Of a stretch of DNA of 6,959 bases, positions 1 to 6,680 are shown piece by piece. Position numbers and translations under genes: made by a program. The stretch covers positions 1-6,959 of the forward strand of contig CAKUDW010000105.1 in assembly GCA_934645275.1 (NCBI GenBank), written 5' to 3'. The DNA comes from an uncultured Clostridia bacterium (GTDB lineage Bacteria > Bacillota_A > Clostridia > Christensenellales > Aristaeellaceae). Positions within the stretch are counted from its first letter, which is position 1. The number at the start of each line of letters is the position of its first letter. The notes under the pieces are model-generated. The model was not told where the DNA came from. It did no database searches and worked only from the letters and a program-made list of their open reading frames with translations.

Positions 1-1446
1 ATCAAGCCCCAGAACATACTGGTGGATCGAAACGGCGTGGTGAAGGTGGCGGATTTCGGCATTGCGCGCCTGAAAACATCGCAGACTACGCGCCTGAACG
101 CCGACGGTTCGGCGCTGGGCAGCGTTCACTATCTGTCGCCCGAACAGGCCAGCGGCGAAGTGGCGGACGAGCAGTCCGACCTGTATTCCGTGGGCGTGGT
201 GATGTATGAAATGCTCACCGGCCACGTGCCCTTCGATGGCGATACCGCCATATCTGTCGCGCTCAAGCACGTACATGATGCGCCGCAGTCCATGCGCCTG
301 GACGATCCGGCCATTCCCCGCGCGCTGGACGAGGTAGTGATGCGCGCGCTGTGCAAGGATAAGAAACGCAGGTATCAGTCGGCGGCGGAAATGGCGGCCG
401 ATCTGCGTAAGGCCATCGCGCATCCAAAGGGCGGCTTTGTGCGCTACCCGGTTGAGGAGTCGCAGGCACAGCAGGAGGAGGCGGGCGAGGGCGCATCCAC
501 ACGGAGGCGGCATGGCCGTCCGGGTGGAATCAGGCGCTTCCTGCCGCTGATATGCGGCGTGCTGGCGTTTGTATTTCTGGCGGGCTTCAGCCTGTTGTAT
601 TATCGCCGCATTCATGGCAGCATCGTGATGCCCGCGCTCATCGGCATGGCGCAGGCGCAGGCCGTGAGCACCATTCAGGGACTCGGCGTGCAGGATGTGG
701 CCGTGGTCAACGCATACAGCGACGAATATGCCGCTGGCCAGGTCATGCTGCAATCCCGAGACGAGGGCGAACGCCTGACGCCGGACACTACGGTCACGCT
801 CACAGTAAGTCTGGGCAGTCAGTGGTACGAACTGCCGCGCCTGACCGGTTGGGATGCGACGCAGGCCATCGCCGAGCTGGCCGAGGCCGGGGCGAACGAC
901 GTGCGCATTGAATATGTGCAGTCTGACGAACCCAACGGCACCGTGCTTTCGCAGAGCGAAGCGCCGGGCCGCACTTCCCGGGATACGCCGGTGGTGCTGC
1001 GCGTCAGTGGCCAGAGCGTGCCGGTGCCTTCGCTGACAGGGCTTACGCTCGAGGGCGCGCAGGCCGTGATTGAGGCCGAGGGCCTGAATCTGGGCAATGT
1101 CAGCCAGGGCGAATCGGCGGACGCGGCTTCGGGCACCGTGATCGCGCAGAGCGTCGCACCGTATACGCAGGTGCTGCTGGGTACGGCTGTCGATCTGACC
1201 GTTTGCCGGACACAGGAAACTGCTTATGCACCGCAGGTGCCGCTGACGTTGTCGGTGCCGCTTGAAAACGTGCTGGTGGAGGTGCGTGTGACAGCGCCGT
1301 CAGGCCAGACGCAGGAAGCGCTGAACGAGCGCATGAGCGCGGGCACGCATGCCGTGCGCCTGAGCAGCGCTGAGGCCGGAGTGCATAAGGTACAGGTCTA
1401 TATCGACGGCGTGCTTTGGGAGAGCATGGATTTGAATTTTGAATGA
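1..1446 (+). CDS. prkC: PASTA-domain Ser/Thr protein kinase (PrkC/PknB family), 5'-truncated
   Basis: This is the C-terminal 481 codons of a membrane eukaryotic-like Ser/Thr kinase. The gene is open from base 1, so its start and N-lobe lie left of the window. The first visible residues, IKPQNIL, are the end of the HRD catalytic loop; then come the DFG motif (residues 18-20 of the visible part), an activation segment rich in Thr/Ser, and LGSVHYLSPEQ, where SPE replaces APE. A basic stretch precedes one membrane helix at about residues 180-200. Three extracellular PASTA repeats follow (about 208-273, 275-339 and 340-402), then a roughly 78-residue beta-rich tail. PASTA repeats in this family bind muropeptides or lipid II, and the kinase controls growth, cell-wall metabolism or spore germination. 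A PrpC-type phosphatase gene normally lies just upstream but is outside the window. The stop codon lies 17 bases before the preferred rsgA start, suggesting an operon. Family assignment is secure; the symbol could equally be pknB or stk1. Confidence 0.95.
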   Translation: MKPQNILVDRNGVVKVADFGIARLKTSQTTRLNADGSALGSVHYLSPEQASGEVADEQSDLYSVGVVMYEMLTGHVPFDGDTAISVALKHVHDAPQSMRLDDPAIPRALDEVVMRALCKDKKRRYQSAAEMAADLRKAIAHPKGGFVRYPVEESQAQQEEAGEGASTRRRHGRPGGIRRFLPLICGVLAFVFLAGFSLLYYRRIHGSIVMPALIGMAQAQAVSTIQGLGVQDVAVVNAYSDEYAAGQVMLQSRDEGERLTPDTTVTLTVSLGSQWYELPRLTGWDATQAIAELAEAGANDVRIEYVQSDEPNGTVLSQSEAPGRTSRDTPVVLRVSGQSVPVPSLTGLTLEGAQAVIEAEGLNLGNVSQGESADAASGTVIAQSVAPYTQVLLGTAVDLTVCRTQETAYAPQVPLTLSVPLENVLVEVRVTAPSGQTQEALNERMSAGTHAVRLSSAEAGVHKVQVYIDGVLWESMDLNFE

Positions 1447-1451
1447 CGGCT

Positions 1452-1456
1452 GGAGG
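1452..1456 (+). promoter_or_regulatory. Ribosome binding site that favours a TTG start for rsgA
   Basis: A perfect GGAGG lies seven bases before the TTG at 1464. The upstream in-frame ATG at 1443, which overlaps the kinase stop codon as ATGA, has no good Shine-Dalgarno at a normal distance; the nearest purine run, GGGAGAG at 1418-1424, is 18 bases away. The site therefore argues that translation begins at the TTG. Confidence 0.65.
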
Positions 1457-1463
1457 TGGGCGC

Positions 1464-2342
1464 TTGCAGGGAACGATACTGCGCGGCATCGGCGGGTTTT
1501 ATACCGTGCTGGCGGAGGATGGCCAGCTATGTACGTTGCGTGCGCAGCGCAAAATTAAGCGCGGCGGCATGAAGCCCAAGGTGGGCGACCGGGTGGAAAT
1601 CGCGCCGGGTACGGGCGATGAGGACGGTTGGCTTCAGTGCATATTGCCACGGCGAAACGAACTGGAGCGCCCGCCAGTGGCCAATATAGACCGCATCGTG
1701 CTGGTGGCCTCCGCCGCTGCGCCGCAGGCCGATTTGATGCTGATGGATCAGATGCTGATCGCCGCGCATCGCAAGCGCATTGAACCGGGATTGGTAATCA
1801 GCAAATGCGAACTCGACCCCGATGGTGCGGCGGCCATCGCGCGGCAATACCGCGGCGCAGGACTGAACGCATGGGTGGTTTCGGCCATGACGGGCGAAGG
1901 CATAGGGCCGCTGCGCGATTGGTTGGCAGGCAGCGTACATGCGCTGGCGGGACAATCCGGCGCTGGCAAATCGTCGCTGATCAACGCGCTGTATGGGCTG
2001 TCGCTGGAAACGGGCGATCTTTCTGAAAAGATTGAACGCGGCAAAAACACTACGCGCCGCTGCGAGCTGATTGTGTTGGAAAACGGCGGCATGGTGCTGG
2101 ACACGCCGGGCTTTTCCCTGCTGGATACGGAACTGTTCGATCCCGTGGAGTTGCAGGAGAGCTACCCGGAATTTGAAAAGTACATTGGACAGTGCTACTT
2201 CAAGCCCTGTTACCACGCCGCCGAGCCCCGCTGCCGGGTGCTCGAAGCGGTGGCGGCGGGTGAAATTGATGCGCAGCGTCACGCGCGCTACGCCGAAATA
2301 TTGAGCGATATGAGAACCAGATGGAGGGAACGCTATGATTAA
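1464..2342 (+). CDS. rsgA: Ribosome small-subunit-dependent GTPase A (RsgA/YloQ/CpgA)
   Basis: RsgA is a circularly permuted GTPase that binds the 30S subunit during late maturation. Numbering from the TTG start (292 aa), an N-terminal OB-fold region opens with GTILRGIGGFYTVL. The G motifs then appear in permuted order: G4 as SKCEL (113-117), G5 as VSAMTGEG, P-loop GQSGAGKSS (163-171), G2-like RGKNTTR (192-198) and G3 DTPGF (213-217). The C-terminal zinc site is complete: C244, C249, H251 and C257. The G4 motif departs from the usual N/T-K-x-D, with Ser first and Glu in place of Asp. The TTG start gives an N-terminus almost the length of Bacillus YloQ and has an ideal ribosome binding site; the alternative ATG at 1443 would add seven residues (299 aa) and overlap the kinase stop. 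The 3' end overlaps rpe by 8 bases. The kinase-rsgA-rpe order is conserved across Firmicutes. Confidence 0.96.
   Translation: MQGTILRGIGGFYTVLAEDGQLCTLRAQRKIKRGGMKPKVGDRVEIAPGTGDEDGWLQCILPRRNELERPPVANIDRIVLVASAAAPQADLMLMDQMLIAAHRKRIEPGLVISKCELDPDGAAAIARQYRGAGLNAWVVSAMTGEGIGPLRDWLAGSVHALAGQSGAGKSSLINALYGLSLETGDLSEKIERGKNTTRRCELIVLENGGMVLDTPGFSLLDTELFDPVELQESYPEFEKYIGQCYFKPCYHAAEPRCRVLEAVAAGEIDAQRHARYAEILSDMRTRWRERYD
2323..2328 (+). promoter_or_regulatory. Ribosome binding site for rpe inside the rsgA 3' end
   Basis: GGAGGG lies six bases before the rpe ATG at 2335 and within the last codons of rsgA. It fixes the rpe start and implies that the two overlapping genes are translated from one mRNA. 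Confidence 0.75.
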
Positions 2343-2997
2343 GCTGGCACCGTCGCTGTTAGCGGCAAACTTTCTGAGGATGGGCGATGAAATCGAGCGC
2401 ATGGCCGCAGCAGGCGCAGATTACCTGCATTATGATGTGATGGACGGACATTTCGTGCCGAATATTTCCTTTGGCATGGGCGTTTTGAAATTTGCGGGGC
2501 AGTGCTCGCTACCGGTGGACGCGCACCTGATGATTTCCAATCCCGAGAAATATGTGGAAGAATTCGCCGCGACGGGCGCAAAAATCATCACCGTACACGC
2601 CGAGGCAACGAACCATCTGCACCGCGTGCTTCAGCAGATTCGTGCGGCGGGTGCGCTTGCCGGCGTGGCGCTTAATCCTGCCACGTGTCCGGAATGCCTG
2701 AAATATGTGCTGGGCGATTTTGACCTGGCGCTGGTAATGAGCGTGAATCCCGGCTTCGGCGGACAGAAGATGATTCCCGCTACCATTAAAAAGGTGGGCG
2801 AGATTCGCCGCATGCTCGACGAGGCGGGTTGCGATGCGCTGATCGAGGTGGACGGCGGCTTGAATACGCAGACCTGCGTGCCCTTCATGGAGCAGGGCAT
2901 GACCGTGATGGTGGCTGGCAGCGCGCTCTATGGCGCGGCAGATCCGAAGGCGTTTATTGAGGAGGTGCGCGCGCAGGATCGCGCGCTGCACGGTTGA
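2335..2997 (+). CDS. rpe: Ribulose-phosphate 3-epimerase
   Basis: Rpe interconverts ribulose 5-phosphate and xylulose 5-phosphate in the cytosolic pentose phosphate pathway. The 220-aa product has the usual family length and a full TIM-barrel motif set: APSLLAAN at the N-terminus (S7), HYDVMDGHFVPN with metal/catalytic residues H32 and D34, VDAHLMI with H64, MSVNPGFGGQ (135-144, phosphate-loop region), and IEVDGGL with D173 as the second catalytic aspartate. The final VAGSALYGA is the typical phosphate-binding segment. All expected active-site residues are present, so it should be active. It overlaps rsgA by 8 bases and is the last gene of the conserved run; the thiamine pyrophosphokinase gene thiN that commonly follows it in Firmicutes is missing here. 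A TTGACA sequence overlaps its stop codon and may be the -35 box of the next gene. Confidence 0.97.
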   Translation: MIKLAPSLLAANFLRMGDEIERMAAAGADYLHYDVMDGHFVPNISFGMGVLKFAGQCSLPVDAHLMISNPEKYVEEFAATGAKIITVHAEATNHLHRVLQQIRAAGALAGVALNPATCPECLKYVLGDFDLALVMSVNPGFGGQKMIPATIKKVGEIRRMLDEAGCDALIEVDGGLNTQTCVPFMEQGMTVMVAGSALYGAADPKAFIEEVRAQDRALHG

Positions 2998-3023
2998 CAC
3001 GGGAACCATAAGGGTGTTTTACA
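2994..3023 (+). promoter_or_regulatory. Possible sigma-A promoter for the serpin gene
   Basis: A perfect -35 hexamer TTGACA at 2994-2999 overlaps the rpe stop codon. Eighteen bases later is TTTACA (3018-3023), a weak -10 matching three of six positions, preceded by a TG one base upstream in the extended -10 arrangement. It would give the serpin its own transcription start, about 40 bases before its ATG. The -10 is poor, so this is only a candidate. Confidence 0.35.
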
Positions 3024-3067
3024 CGTCATAGCATTGTCAATTCCTGAATTTGGAAAGGAGAAAGACT

Positions 3068-4186
3068 ATGATGCGAAAATTGACGGCCCTGCTGCTCGTG
3101 CTGCTGTTGGCGTTCTCTGCTGCGCTGGCTGAAACATCGCCGGACGGCGAACGGGATCTGGGCTTTGCAATGCTCGACAGCCTGTATGTTGAAGGTCAGA
3201 ACAGGATCATTTCCCCCGCAAGCGCGCAGTACGCGCTGAGCATGGCCGCGCTGGGCGCAAAGGGCGATACGCTTGCCGAGCTGCTGGCGGCACTGGGTGC
3301 AGCGTCCACAGATGATTTGACAGCGCAGGCAGCCGAGGGCATCAGCTGCGCCAATATCGCCTTTGTCGCGCCGGAGATCGCGCTCAATGCCGATTATGAA
3401 GCGGCGCTCAGGGATCGCTGCGGCGCGGAGATCGACGCGATCGATGACGAGATCGTGGCGCGCGCGAACGATTGGGTGCGCGAAAAGACGAACGAGTTGA
3501 TCGACGGCATCCTCACGGAACAGCCGCCTGTCGATACGAAGCTTATTCTGATGAATGCCATTGCGATGGATGAGAAATGGGCGCTGCCGTTTAAGGCTTC
3601 GGACACGCAGCAGGCGAGCTTCATGGCCGCTTCGGGCGAGGTGCCGGTGGATATGATGTGCCAGACCGAGAACTTCATTTACTGGGAAGCCGGCGGCGCG
3701 CAGATTATCCGCCTGCCCTATGCGCAGGATGGGCTTGAAATGTGGATCGCGATGCCCCAGACTGGGGACATGCGCAAGCTGCTCGACGCGCTGGCACAGC
3801 AGGGTGTGGATGGCCTGCGCAGCGGGGCAAAGGAGCGCCGGGTAGCGCTGATGCTGCCGAAGATGGATATTTCCGATACGAATAGCCTGATCGAAGCGCT
3901 GAGCGTGTTTGGCGTGAACGCCGCGTTTGGCGACAGCGCCAACTTCTCGGGCATCAGCTCTATGCCGATGTATATCAGCGAGATCAAGCAGAAAGCGCGC
4001 GTGCAGCTGGATGAGGATGGAACGCGCGCGGCGGCAGTCACCTCGGAGAGCATAGCATGTACGGCATTGCGGCCGGTGGAGGAGACGCCAGTTGAGATGA
4101 TAGTGAACCGCCCGTTCGTCTTTGTTATCTGCGACGAAACGACGACCTATTTCGCGGGCGTGGTGGAGAACCCGCAGCCCGATTGA
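3068..4186 (+). CDS. Secreted serpin (serine/cysteine protease inhibitor, family I4)
   Basis: Serpins are suicide inhibitors that trap a target protease after it cuts an exposed reactive-centre loop. The 372-aa product starts with a clear signal peptide (MMRKL, a Leu-rich core, cleavage probably after ALA at about residue 21), so the mature inhibitor is exported. The serpin core begins with IISPASAQYALSMAALGAKG, which matches the family's ISPLS-ALAM-GAKG region. The loop hinge DEDGTRAAAVT (315-325) has the small residues and Gly-Thr that allow loop insertion, as in inhibitory members. The C-terminal signature MIVNRPFVFVI (344-354) fits the serpin pattern. Counting 17 residues from the hinge Glu316 puts P1 at Thr332 (IACT/ALRP), but the loop after that point is about six residues longer than in alpha-1-antitrypsin, so P1 could be shifted, for example to Leu334 or Arg335. 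No dockerin, anchor motif or extra domain is seen. The ATG at 3068 is chosen because AAAGGAG (3054-3060) lies seven bases upstream; a TTG at 3050 would place the binding site inside the gene and spoil the signal peptide. Confidence 0.93.
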   Translation: MMRKLTALLLVLLLAFSAALAETSPDGERDLGFAMLDSLYVEGQNRIISPASAQYALSMAALGAKGDTLAELLAALGAASTDDLTAQAAEGISCANIAFVAPEIALNADYEAALRDRCGAEIDAIDDEIVARANDWVREKTNELIDGILTEQPPVDTKLILMNAIAMDEKWALPFKASDTQQASFMAASGEVPVDMMCQTENFIYWEAGGAQIIRLPYAQDGLEMWIAMPQTGDMRKLLDALAQQGVDGLRSGAKERRVALMLPKMDISDTNSLIEALSVFGVNAAFGDSANFSGISSMPMYISEIKQKARVQLDEDGTRAAAVTSESIACTALRPVEETPVEMIVNRPFVFVICDETTTYFAGVVENPQPD

Positions 4187-4753
<567 letters not shown>

Positions 4754-4775
4754 GGACTGCCCATAATGTGAACGG

Positions 4776-4804
4776 CCCGCGCAAATCCTGTGGATTCGCG
4801 CGGG
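4776..4804 (+). terminator. Strong hairpin after pyrR, possible terminator without a clear U-tract
   Basis: A near-perfect inverted repeat pairs 4776-4788 with 4792-4804 around a three-base TGT loop: 13 positions with a single A-C mismatch and a GC-rich base (CCCGCGC / GCGCGGG). It begins 22 bases after the pyrR stop. The tail is TATAATAATT, AT-rich but not a U-run, so termination may be incomplete and some readthrough into the WG-repeat gene is possible. The tail also contains a TATAAT sequence. Confidence 0.55.
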
Positions 4805-4834
4805 TATAATAATTGAAGGGAAGATGATTGAATT

Positions 4835-5863
4835 ATGAAAAAGCTACTTTGCATCGCCGCGGTGCTGGCGTTGATGCTACTTCAGGCGCAGGCGATTGGC
4901 GAAACGGACTTCCGCAGCGCGCAAGCCATCGGCAATTTTTCCGAGGGCTATGCGGCCTTTTCAGATGAGAACGGTCAGTGGGGCTATATTGACCGGACAG
5001 GCAATGTCGTAATCGCGCCGCAGTGGAATCTGGCGGACTGCTTCAGCGGCGGCATCGCGCGCGTGGGTAATGCCGAACATCTCTATGGCTATATCAATAC
5101 TGCGGGCGAGATCATTTTCCCGGCCATGTGCAGCGCGGCCACTGATTTCTATGAAGGGCTGGCGACTGTGGCCGTAGACGGCGAATATGGTTTTATTGAT
5201 GAGAACGGCAGCTATGCTTTCGCCGCGCGCTGGTCGGACGCGGGCTACTTCAGCGATGGCCTGGCCTATGTGCAGGTTGACGGTCAGTACGGCTTTATAG
5301 ACCATACTGGCTCTATGGTGATCGCGCCCGCATGGGATCGCGTGTATAGCTTTTCGGAGGGCCGTGCCGCCGTGCAGAAGAACGGATTGTGGGGCTTTAT
5401 CGATGCGGCTGGCAACGTGGTGGTCGAGCCGCAGTACGACAGCGGCGAGCGCTTTTCCGACGGCCTTGCTCCGGCGGAAAAGGACGAGCTGAGCGGCTAC
5501 ATCGATGCAAACGGCAATGTGGTCGTGCCGCTTCAGTATGATTCCACGACCTATGTATACAACAATCGCGCGTGGGTGAAGCAGAACGGCGCATACCACA
5601 TGATTGATAAGACCGGCGCGCAAGTGGGCGACGCCGAATGGCAGAACGTATTTGCCGATTTCGGCTGGGCGGAGCTGTGCCGCGTGAATCAGAACGGGCT
5701 GTGGGGCTATGTGAACGTTCAAAATGAACCGGTGCTCAGCGCAGTGTATGAAAAAGCGACGCGCTTCTCCGACGGTCTCGCCGCCGTAAAGAAAAACGGT
5801 ACGTGGTATCTGATCGATGAAAACGGCGTGGATGTGCTCTCAGGTGAGAACACGCAGGCGTAA
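4835..5863 (+). CDS. Exported WG-repeat protein
   Basis: The 342-aa product has a signal peptide (MKKLLCIAAVLALMLLQAQA, cleavage near residue 20) and is otherwise made of about nine WG repeats of 29-42 residues, from about residue 35 to the end. The repeating pattern is F-S-[DE]-G-L-A-x-V-x-x-[ND]-G-x-[WY]-G-[FY]-I-D-x-x-G-N-V-V-x-x-P-x-[WY]. Repeats 1, 4 and 5 are closest to consensus; the seventh (YHMIDKTG) and ninth (WYLIDENG) have lost the Trp/Tyr-Gly pair. Such repeats form beta-rich domains, are common in secreted or surface proteins of Clostridia and Bacteroidetes, and have no well-defined biochemical role, so no activity is assigned. No catalytic domain, sortase signal or membrane anchor is visible, which suggests a free extracellular protein. 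The ATG at 4835 is the first available start, since an in-frame TGA sits at 4829; the purine-rich AAGGGAAG (4816-4823) upstream is a moderate binding site at slightly long spacing. The next gene begins 11 bases after the stop, indicating an operon pair. Confidence 0.9.
   Translation: MKKLLCIAAVLALMLLQAQAIGETDFRSAQAIGNFSEGYAAFSDENGQWGYIDRTGNVVIAPQWNLADCFSGGIARVGNAEHLYGYINTAGEIIFPAMCSAATDFYEGLATVAVDGEYGFIDENGSYAFAARWSDAGYFSDGLAYVQVDGQYGFIDHTGSMVIAPAWDRVYSFSEGRAAVQKNGLWGFIDAAGNVVVEPQYDSGERFSDGLAPAEKDELSGYIDANGNVVVPLQYDSTTYVYNNRAWVKQNGAYHMIDKTGAQVGDAEWQNVFADFGWAELCRVNQNGLWGYVNVQNEPVLSAVYEKATRFSDGLAAVKKNGTWYLIDENGVDVLSGENTQA
4937..5845 (+). repeat. Tandem WG-repeat array (protein-level repeats)
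   Basis: About nine tandem units of roughly 87-126 bases encode the WG repeats. They are clear in the protein but diverged in DNA, with only short shared stretches such as GGCTTTAT and CGATG around the Gly-Phe-Ile-Asp codons. The array is therefore old and stable rather than a recent tandem expansion. Confidence 0.7.
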
Positions 5864-5868
5864 GGAGG
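5862..5868 (+). promoter_or_regulatory. Ribosome binding site that decides the start of the PPC-like gene
   Basis: AAGGAGG overlaps the stop codon of the WG-repeat gene and lies six bases before ATG 5875. The earlier in-frame ATG at 5869 directly abuts the site and cannot use it, so 5875 is the likely start. The overlap with the stop codon favours translational coupling of the two genes. Confidence 0.7.
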
Positions 5869-5874
5869 ATGTAC

Positions 5875-6597
5875 ATGAAGAAACTCATTTCGTTACTGTT
5901 GCTGGCGACGCTGCTGTGCGCCGGAGTTGCGCTGGCGGATCAGACGCAGCGCGTCGACCATGAGGCGCTTGCGCTGAACGGCGACTGGGCCGACGGACAG
6001 ATGCGTCCGGACGAATACCATTACTATCCGTTCACGCTGGAACAGCCGGGCAGGCTGAGCGCGCGGGTGCAGTCGTTCTACGCGAACGCAAGCTTCGAAT
6101 TGTTGGATGCGGATCTCGTCAGTTGGGAACGCACATATGTGTACGGTAGCCAGGGCGCGCCCGGCACGGAGGACATGGAGTATTATCTGGAACCGGGCAC
6201 TTACTACCTGCGCAGCGATGGCGACACTTCCACGCAGGGCGATTTTCGCGTAAAGCTGACCTTCGAACCTTGCGCCTGCGATGAAACCGGTGAAAATGAC
6301 GATTACCACGGCGCGCAGGAGCTGCCCTCTGGCGAAACGCTCAGCGGCGTGCTCACGCAGTGGGACGAGTACGATTATTATTCCGTTACACTGCCTGCGG
6401 AAACGCAGCTGTACCTCACGGTCAATTCCGAGAGCGCCGAGCAGCAATTCATCACGATATACGACGCCGATATGGTGGAGATTAAAACAGTGTATGATCT
6501 GCACGGTTACGCTGAGGAACTGCTGCTTCCTGCCGGTACCTGTCATATATCTGTCCAGGGCGGCAAAGGGCCGTATACGCTGAAGGCTGTGTACTGA
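5875..6597 (+). CDS. Exported protein with two PPC-like beta-sandwich domains
   Basis: The 240-aa product has a signal peptide (MKKLISLLLLATLLCAGVALA, cleavage after residue 21); the Cys at 15 is not in a lipobox, since Leu precedes it. The mature part looks like two tandem domains of the bacterial pre-peptidase C-terminal (PPC) type: residues about 22-132 with the pattern DEYHYYPFTLEQPGRLSARV, ASFELLDADL and LEPGTYYLRSDG, and about 140-240 with DEYDYYSVTLPAETQLYLTV, FITIYDADM and LLPAGTCHISVQG. The shared order (D-x-Y-x-Y-Y, hydrophobic strand, L-D/Y-D-A-D, P-G/A-G-T-x-x-x-x) supports internal duplication. In known proteins these domains sit beside secreted proteases and aid secretion or binding; here no enzyme domain is attached, so the protein may be a stand-alone binding or envelope protein. 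It follows the WG-repeat gene by 11 bases and is probably made with it. The domain name is by recognition of pattern only; the specific function is unknown. Confidence 0.82.
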   Translation: MKKLISLLLLATLLCAGVALADQTQRVDHEALALNGDWADGQMRPDEYHYYPFTLEQPGRLSARVQSFYANASFELLDADLVSWERTYVYGSQGAPGTEDMEYYLEPGTYYLRSDGDTSTQGDFRVKLTFEPCACDETGENDDYHGAQELPSGETLSGVLTQWDEYDYYSVTLPAETQLYLTVNSESAEQQFITIYDADMVEIKTVYDLHGYAEELLLPAGTCHISVQGGKGPYTLKAVY

Positions 6598-6615
6598 TGA
6601 AACGAATAGAGATAA

Positions 6616-6643
6616 CCCCCGGATCCTTTGGAAGATCTGGGGG
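6616..6643. terminator. Bidirectional intrinsic terminator between convergent genes
   Basis: A 10-bp stem pairs 6616-6625 (CCCCCGGATC) with 6634-6643 (GATCTGGGGG), with one G-T wobble and an eight-base loop. On the + strand it is followed by CTTAATCTTATAT, and on the - strand by a TTATCTCTATT stretch, so both sides carry a T-rich though imperfect tail. It lies 18 bases after the stop of the PPC-like gene and 37 bases beyond the 3' end of the permease gene, exactly where a shared terminator is expected. Confidence 0.75.
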
Positions 6644-6680
6644 CTTAATCTTATATATGAAGCTCTGAATCTGGAATGAC

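Noticed and set aside
1527..2402. 291-codon open frame on the - strand opposite rsgA.
   Set aside because: Shadow of rsgA, with low-complexity composition and no recognisable motif.
3039..3050. Palindrome AATTC-CT-GAATT between the possible serpin promoter and its ribosome binding site, a possible operator.
   Set aside because: Only five bases per arm, does not extend, has no second copy noticed in the window, and is AT-rich enough to arise by chance.
4783..4796. The hairpin after pyrR contains AATCCTGTG, matching the first part of the PyrR RNA-binding consensus ARUCCNGNGAGGYU.
   Set aside because: The required GAGG half is missing, the loop closes as a simple TGT, and the site lies downstream of pyrR rather than in a leader. 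The match is best explained by the palindrome itself.
4805..4810. TATAAT as a -10 box for the WG-repeat operon.
   Set aside because: No -35-like hexamer lies 16-18 bases upstream, there is no TGn extension, and the resulting transcript would start at the ribosome binding site.
4824..4838. Four-codon reading frame (MIEL) whose stop overlaps the WG-repeat gene's ATG, a possible leader peptide.
   Set aside because: Too short to separate from chance, and nothing in its codons suggests attenuation.
5875..5940. Lipoprotein signal in the PPC-like protein (Cys at residue 15).
   Set aside because: The residue before Cys is Leu rather than Gly, Ala or Ser, and a normal signal peptidase I site (ALA) follows at residue 21.
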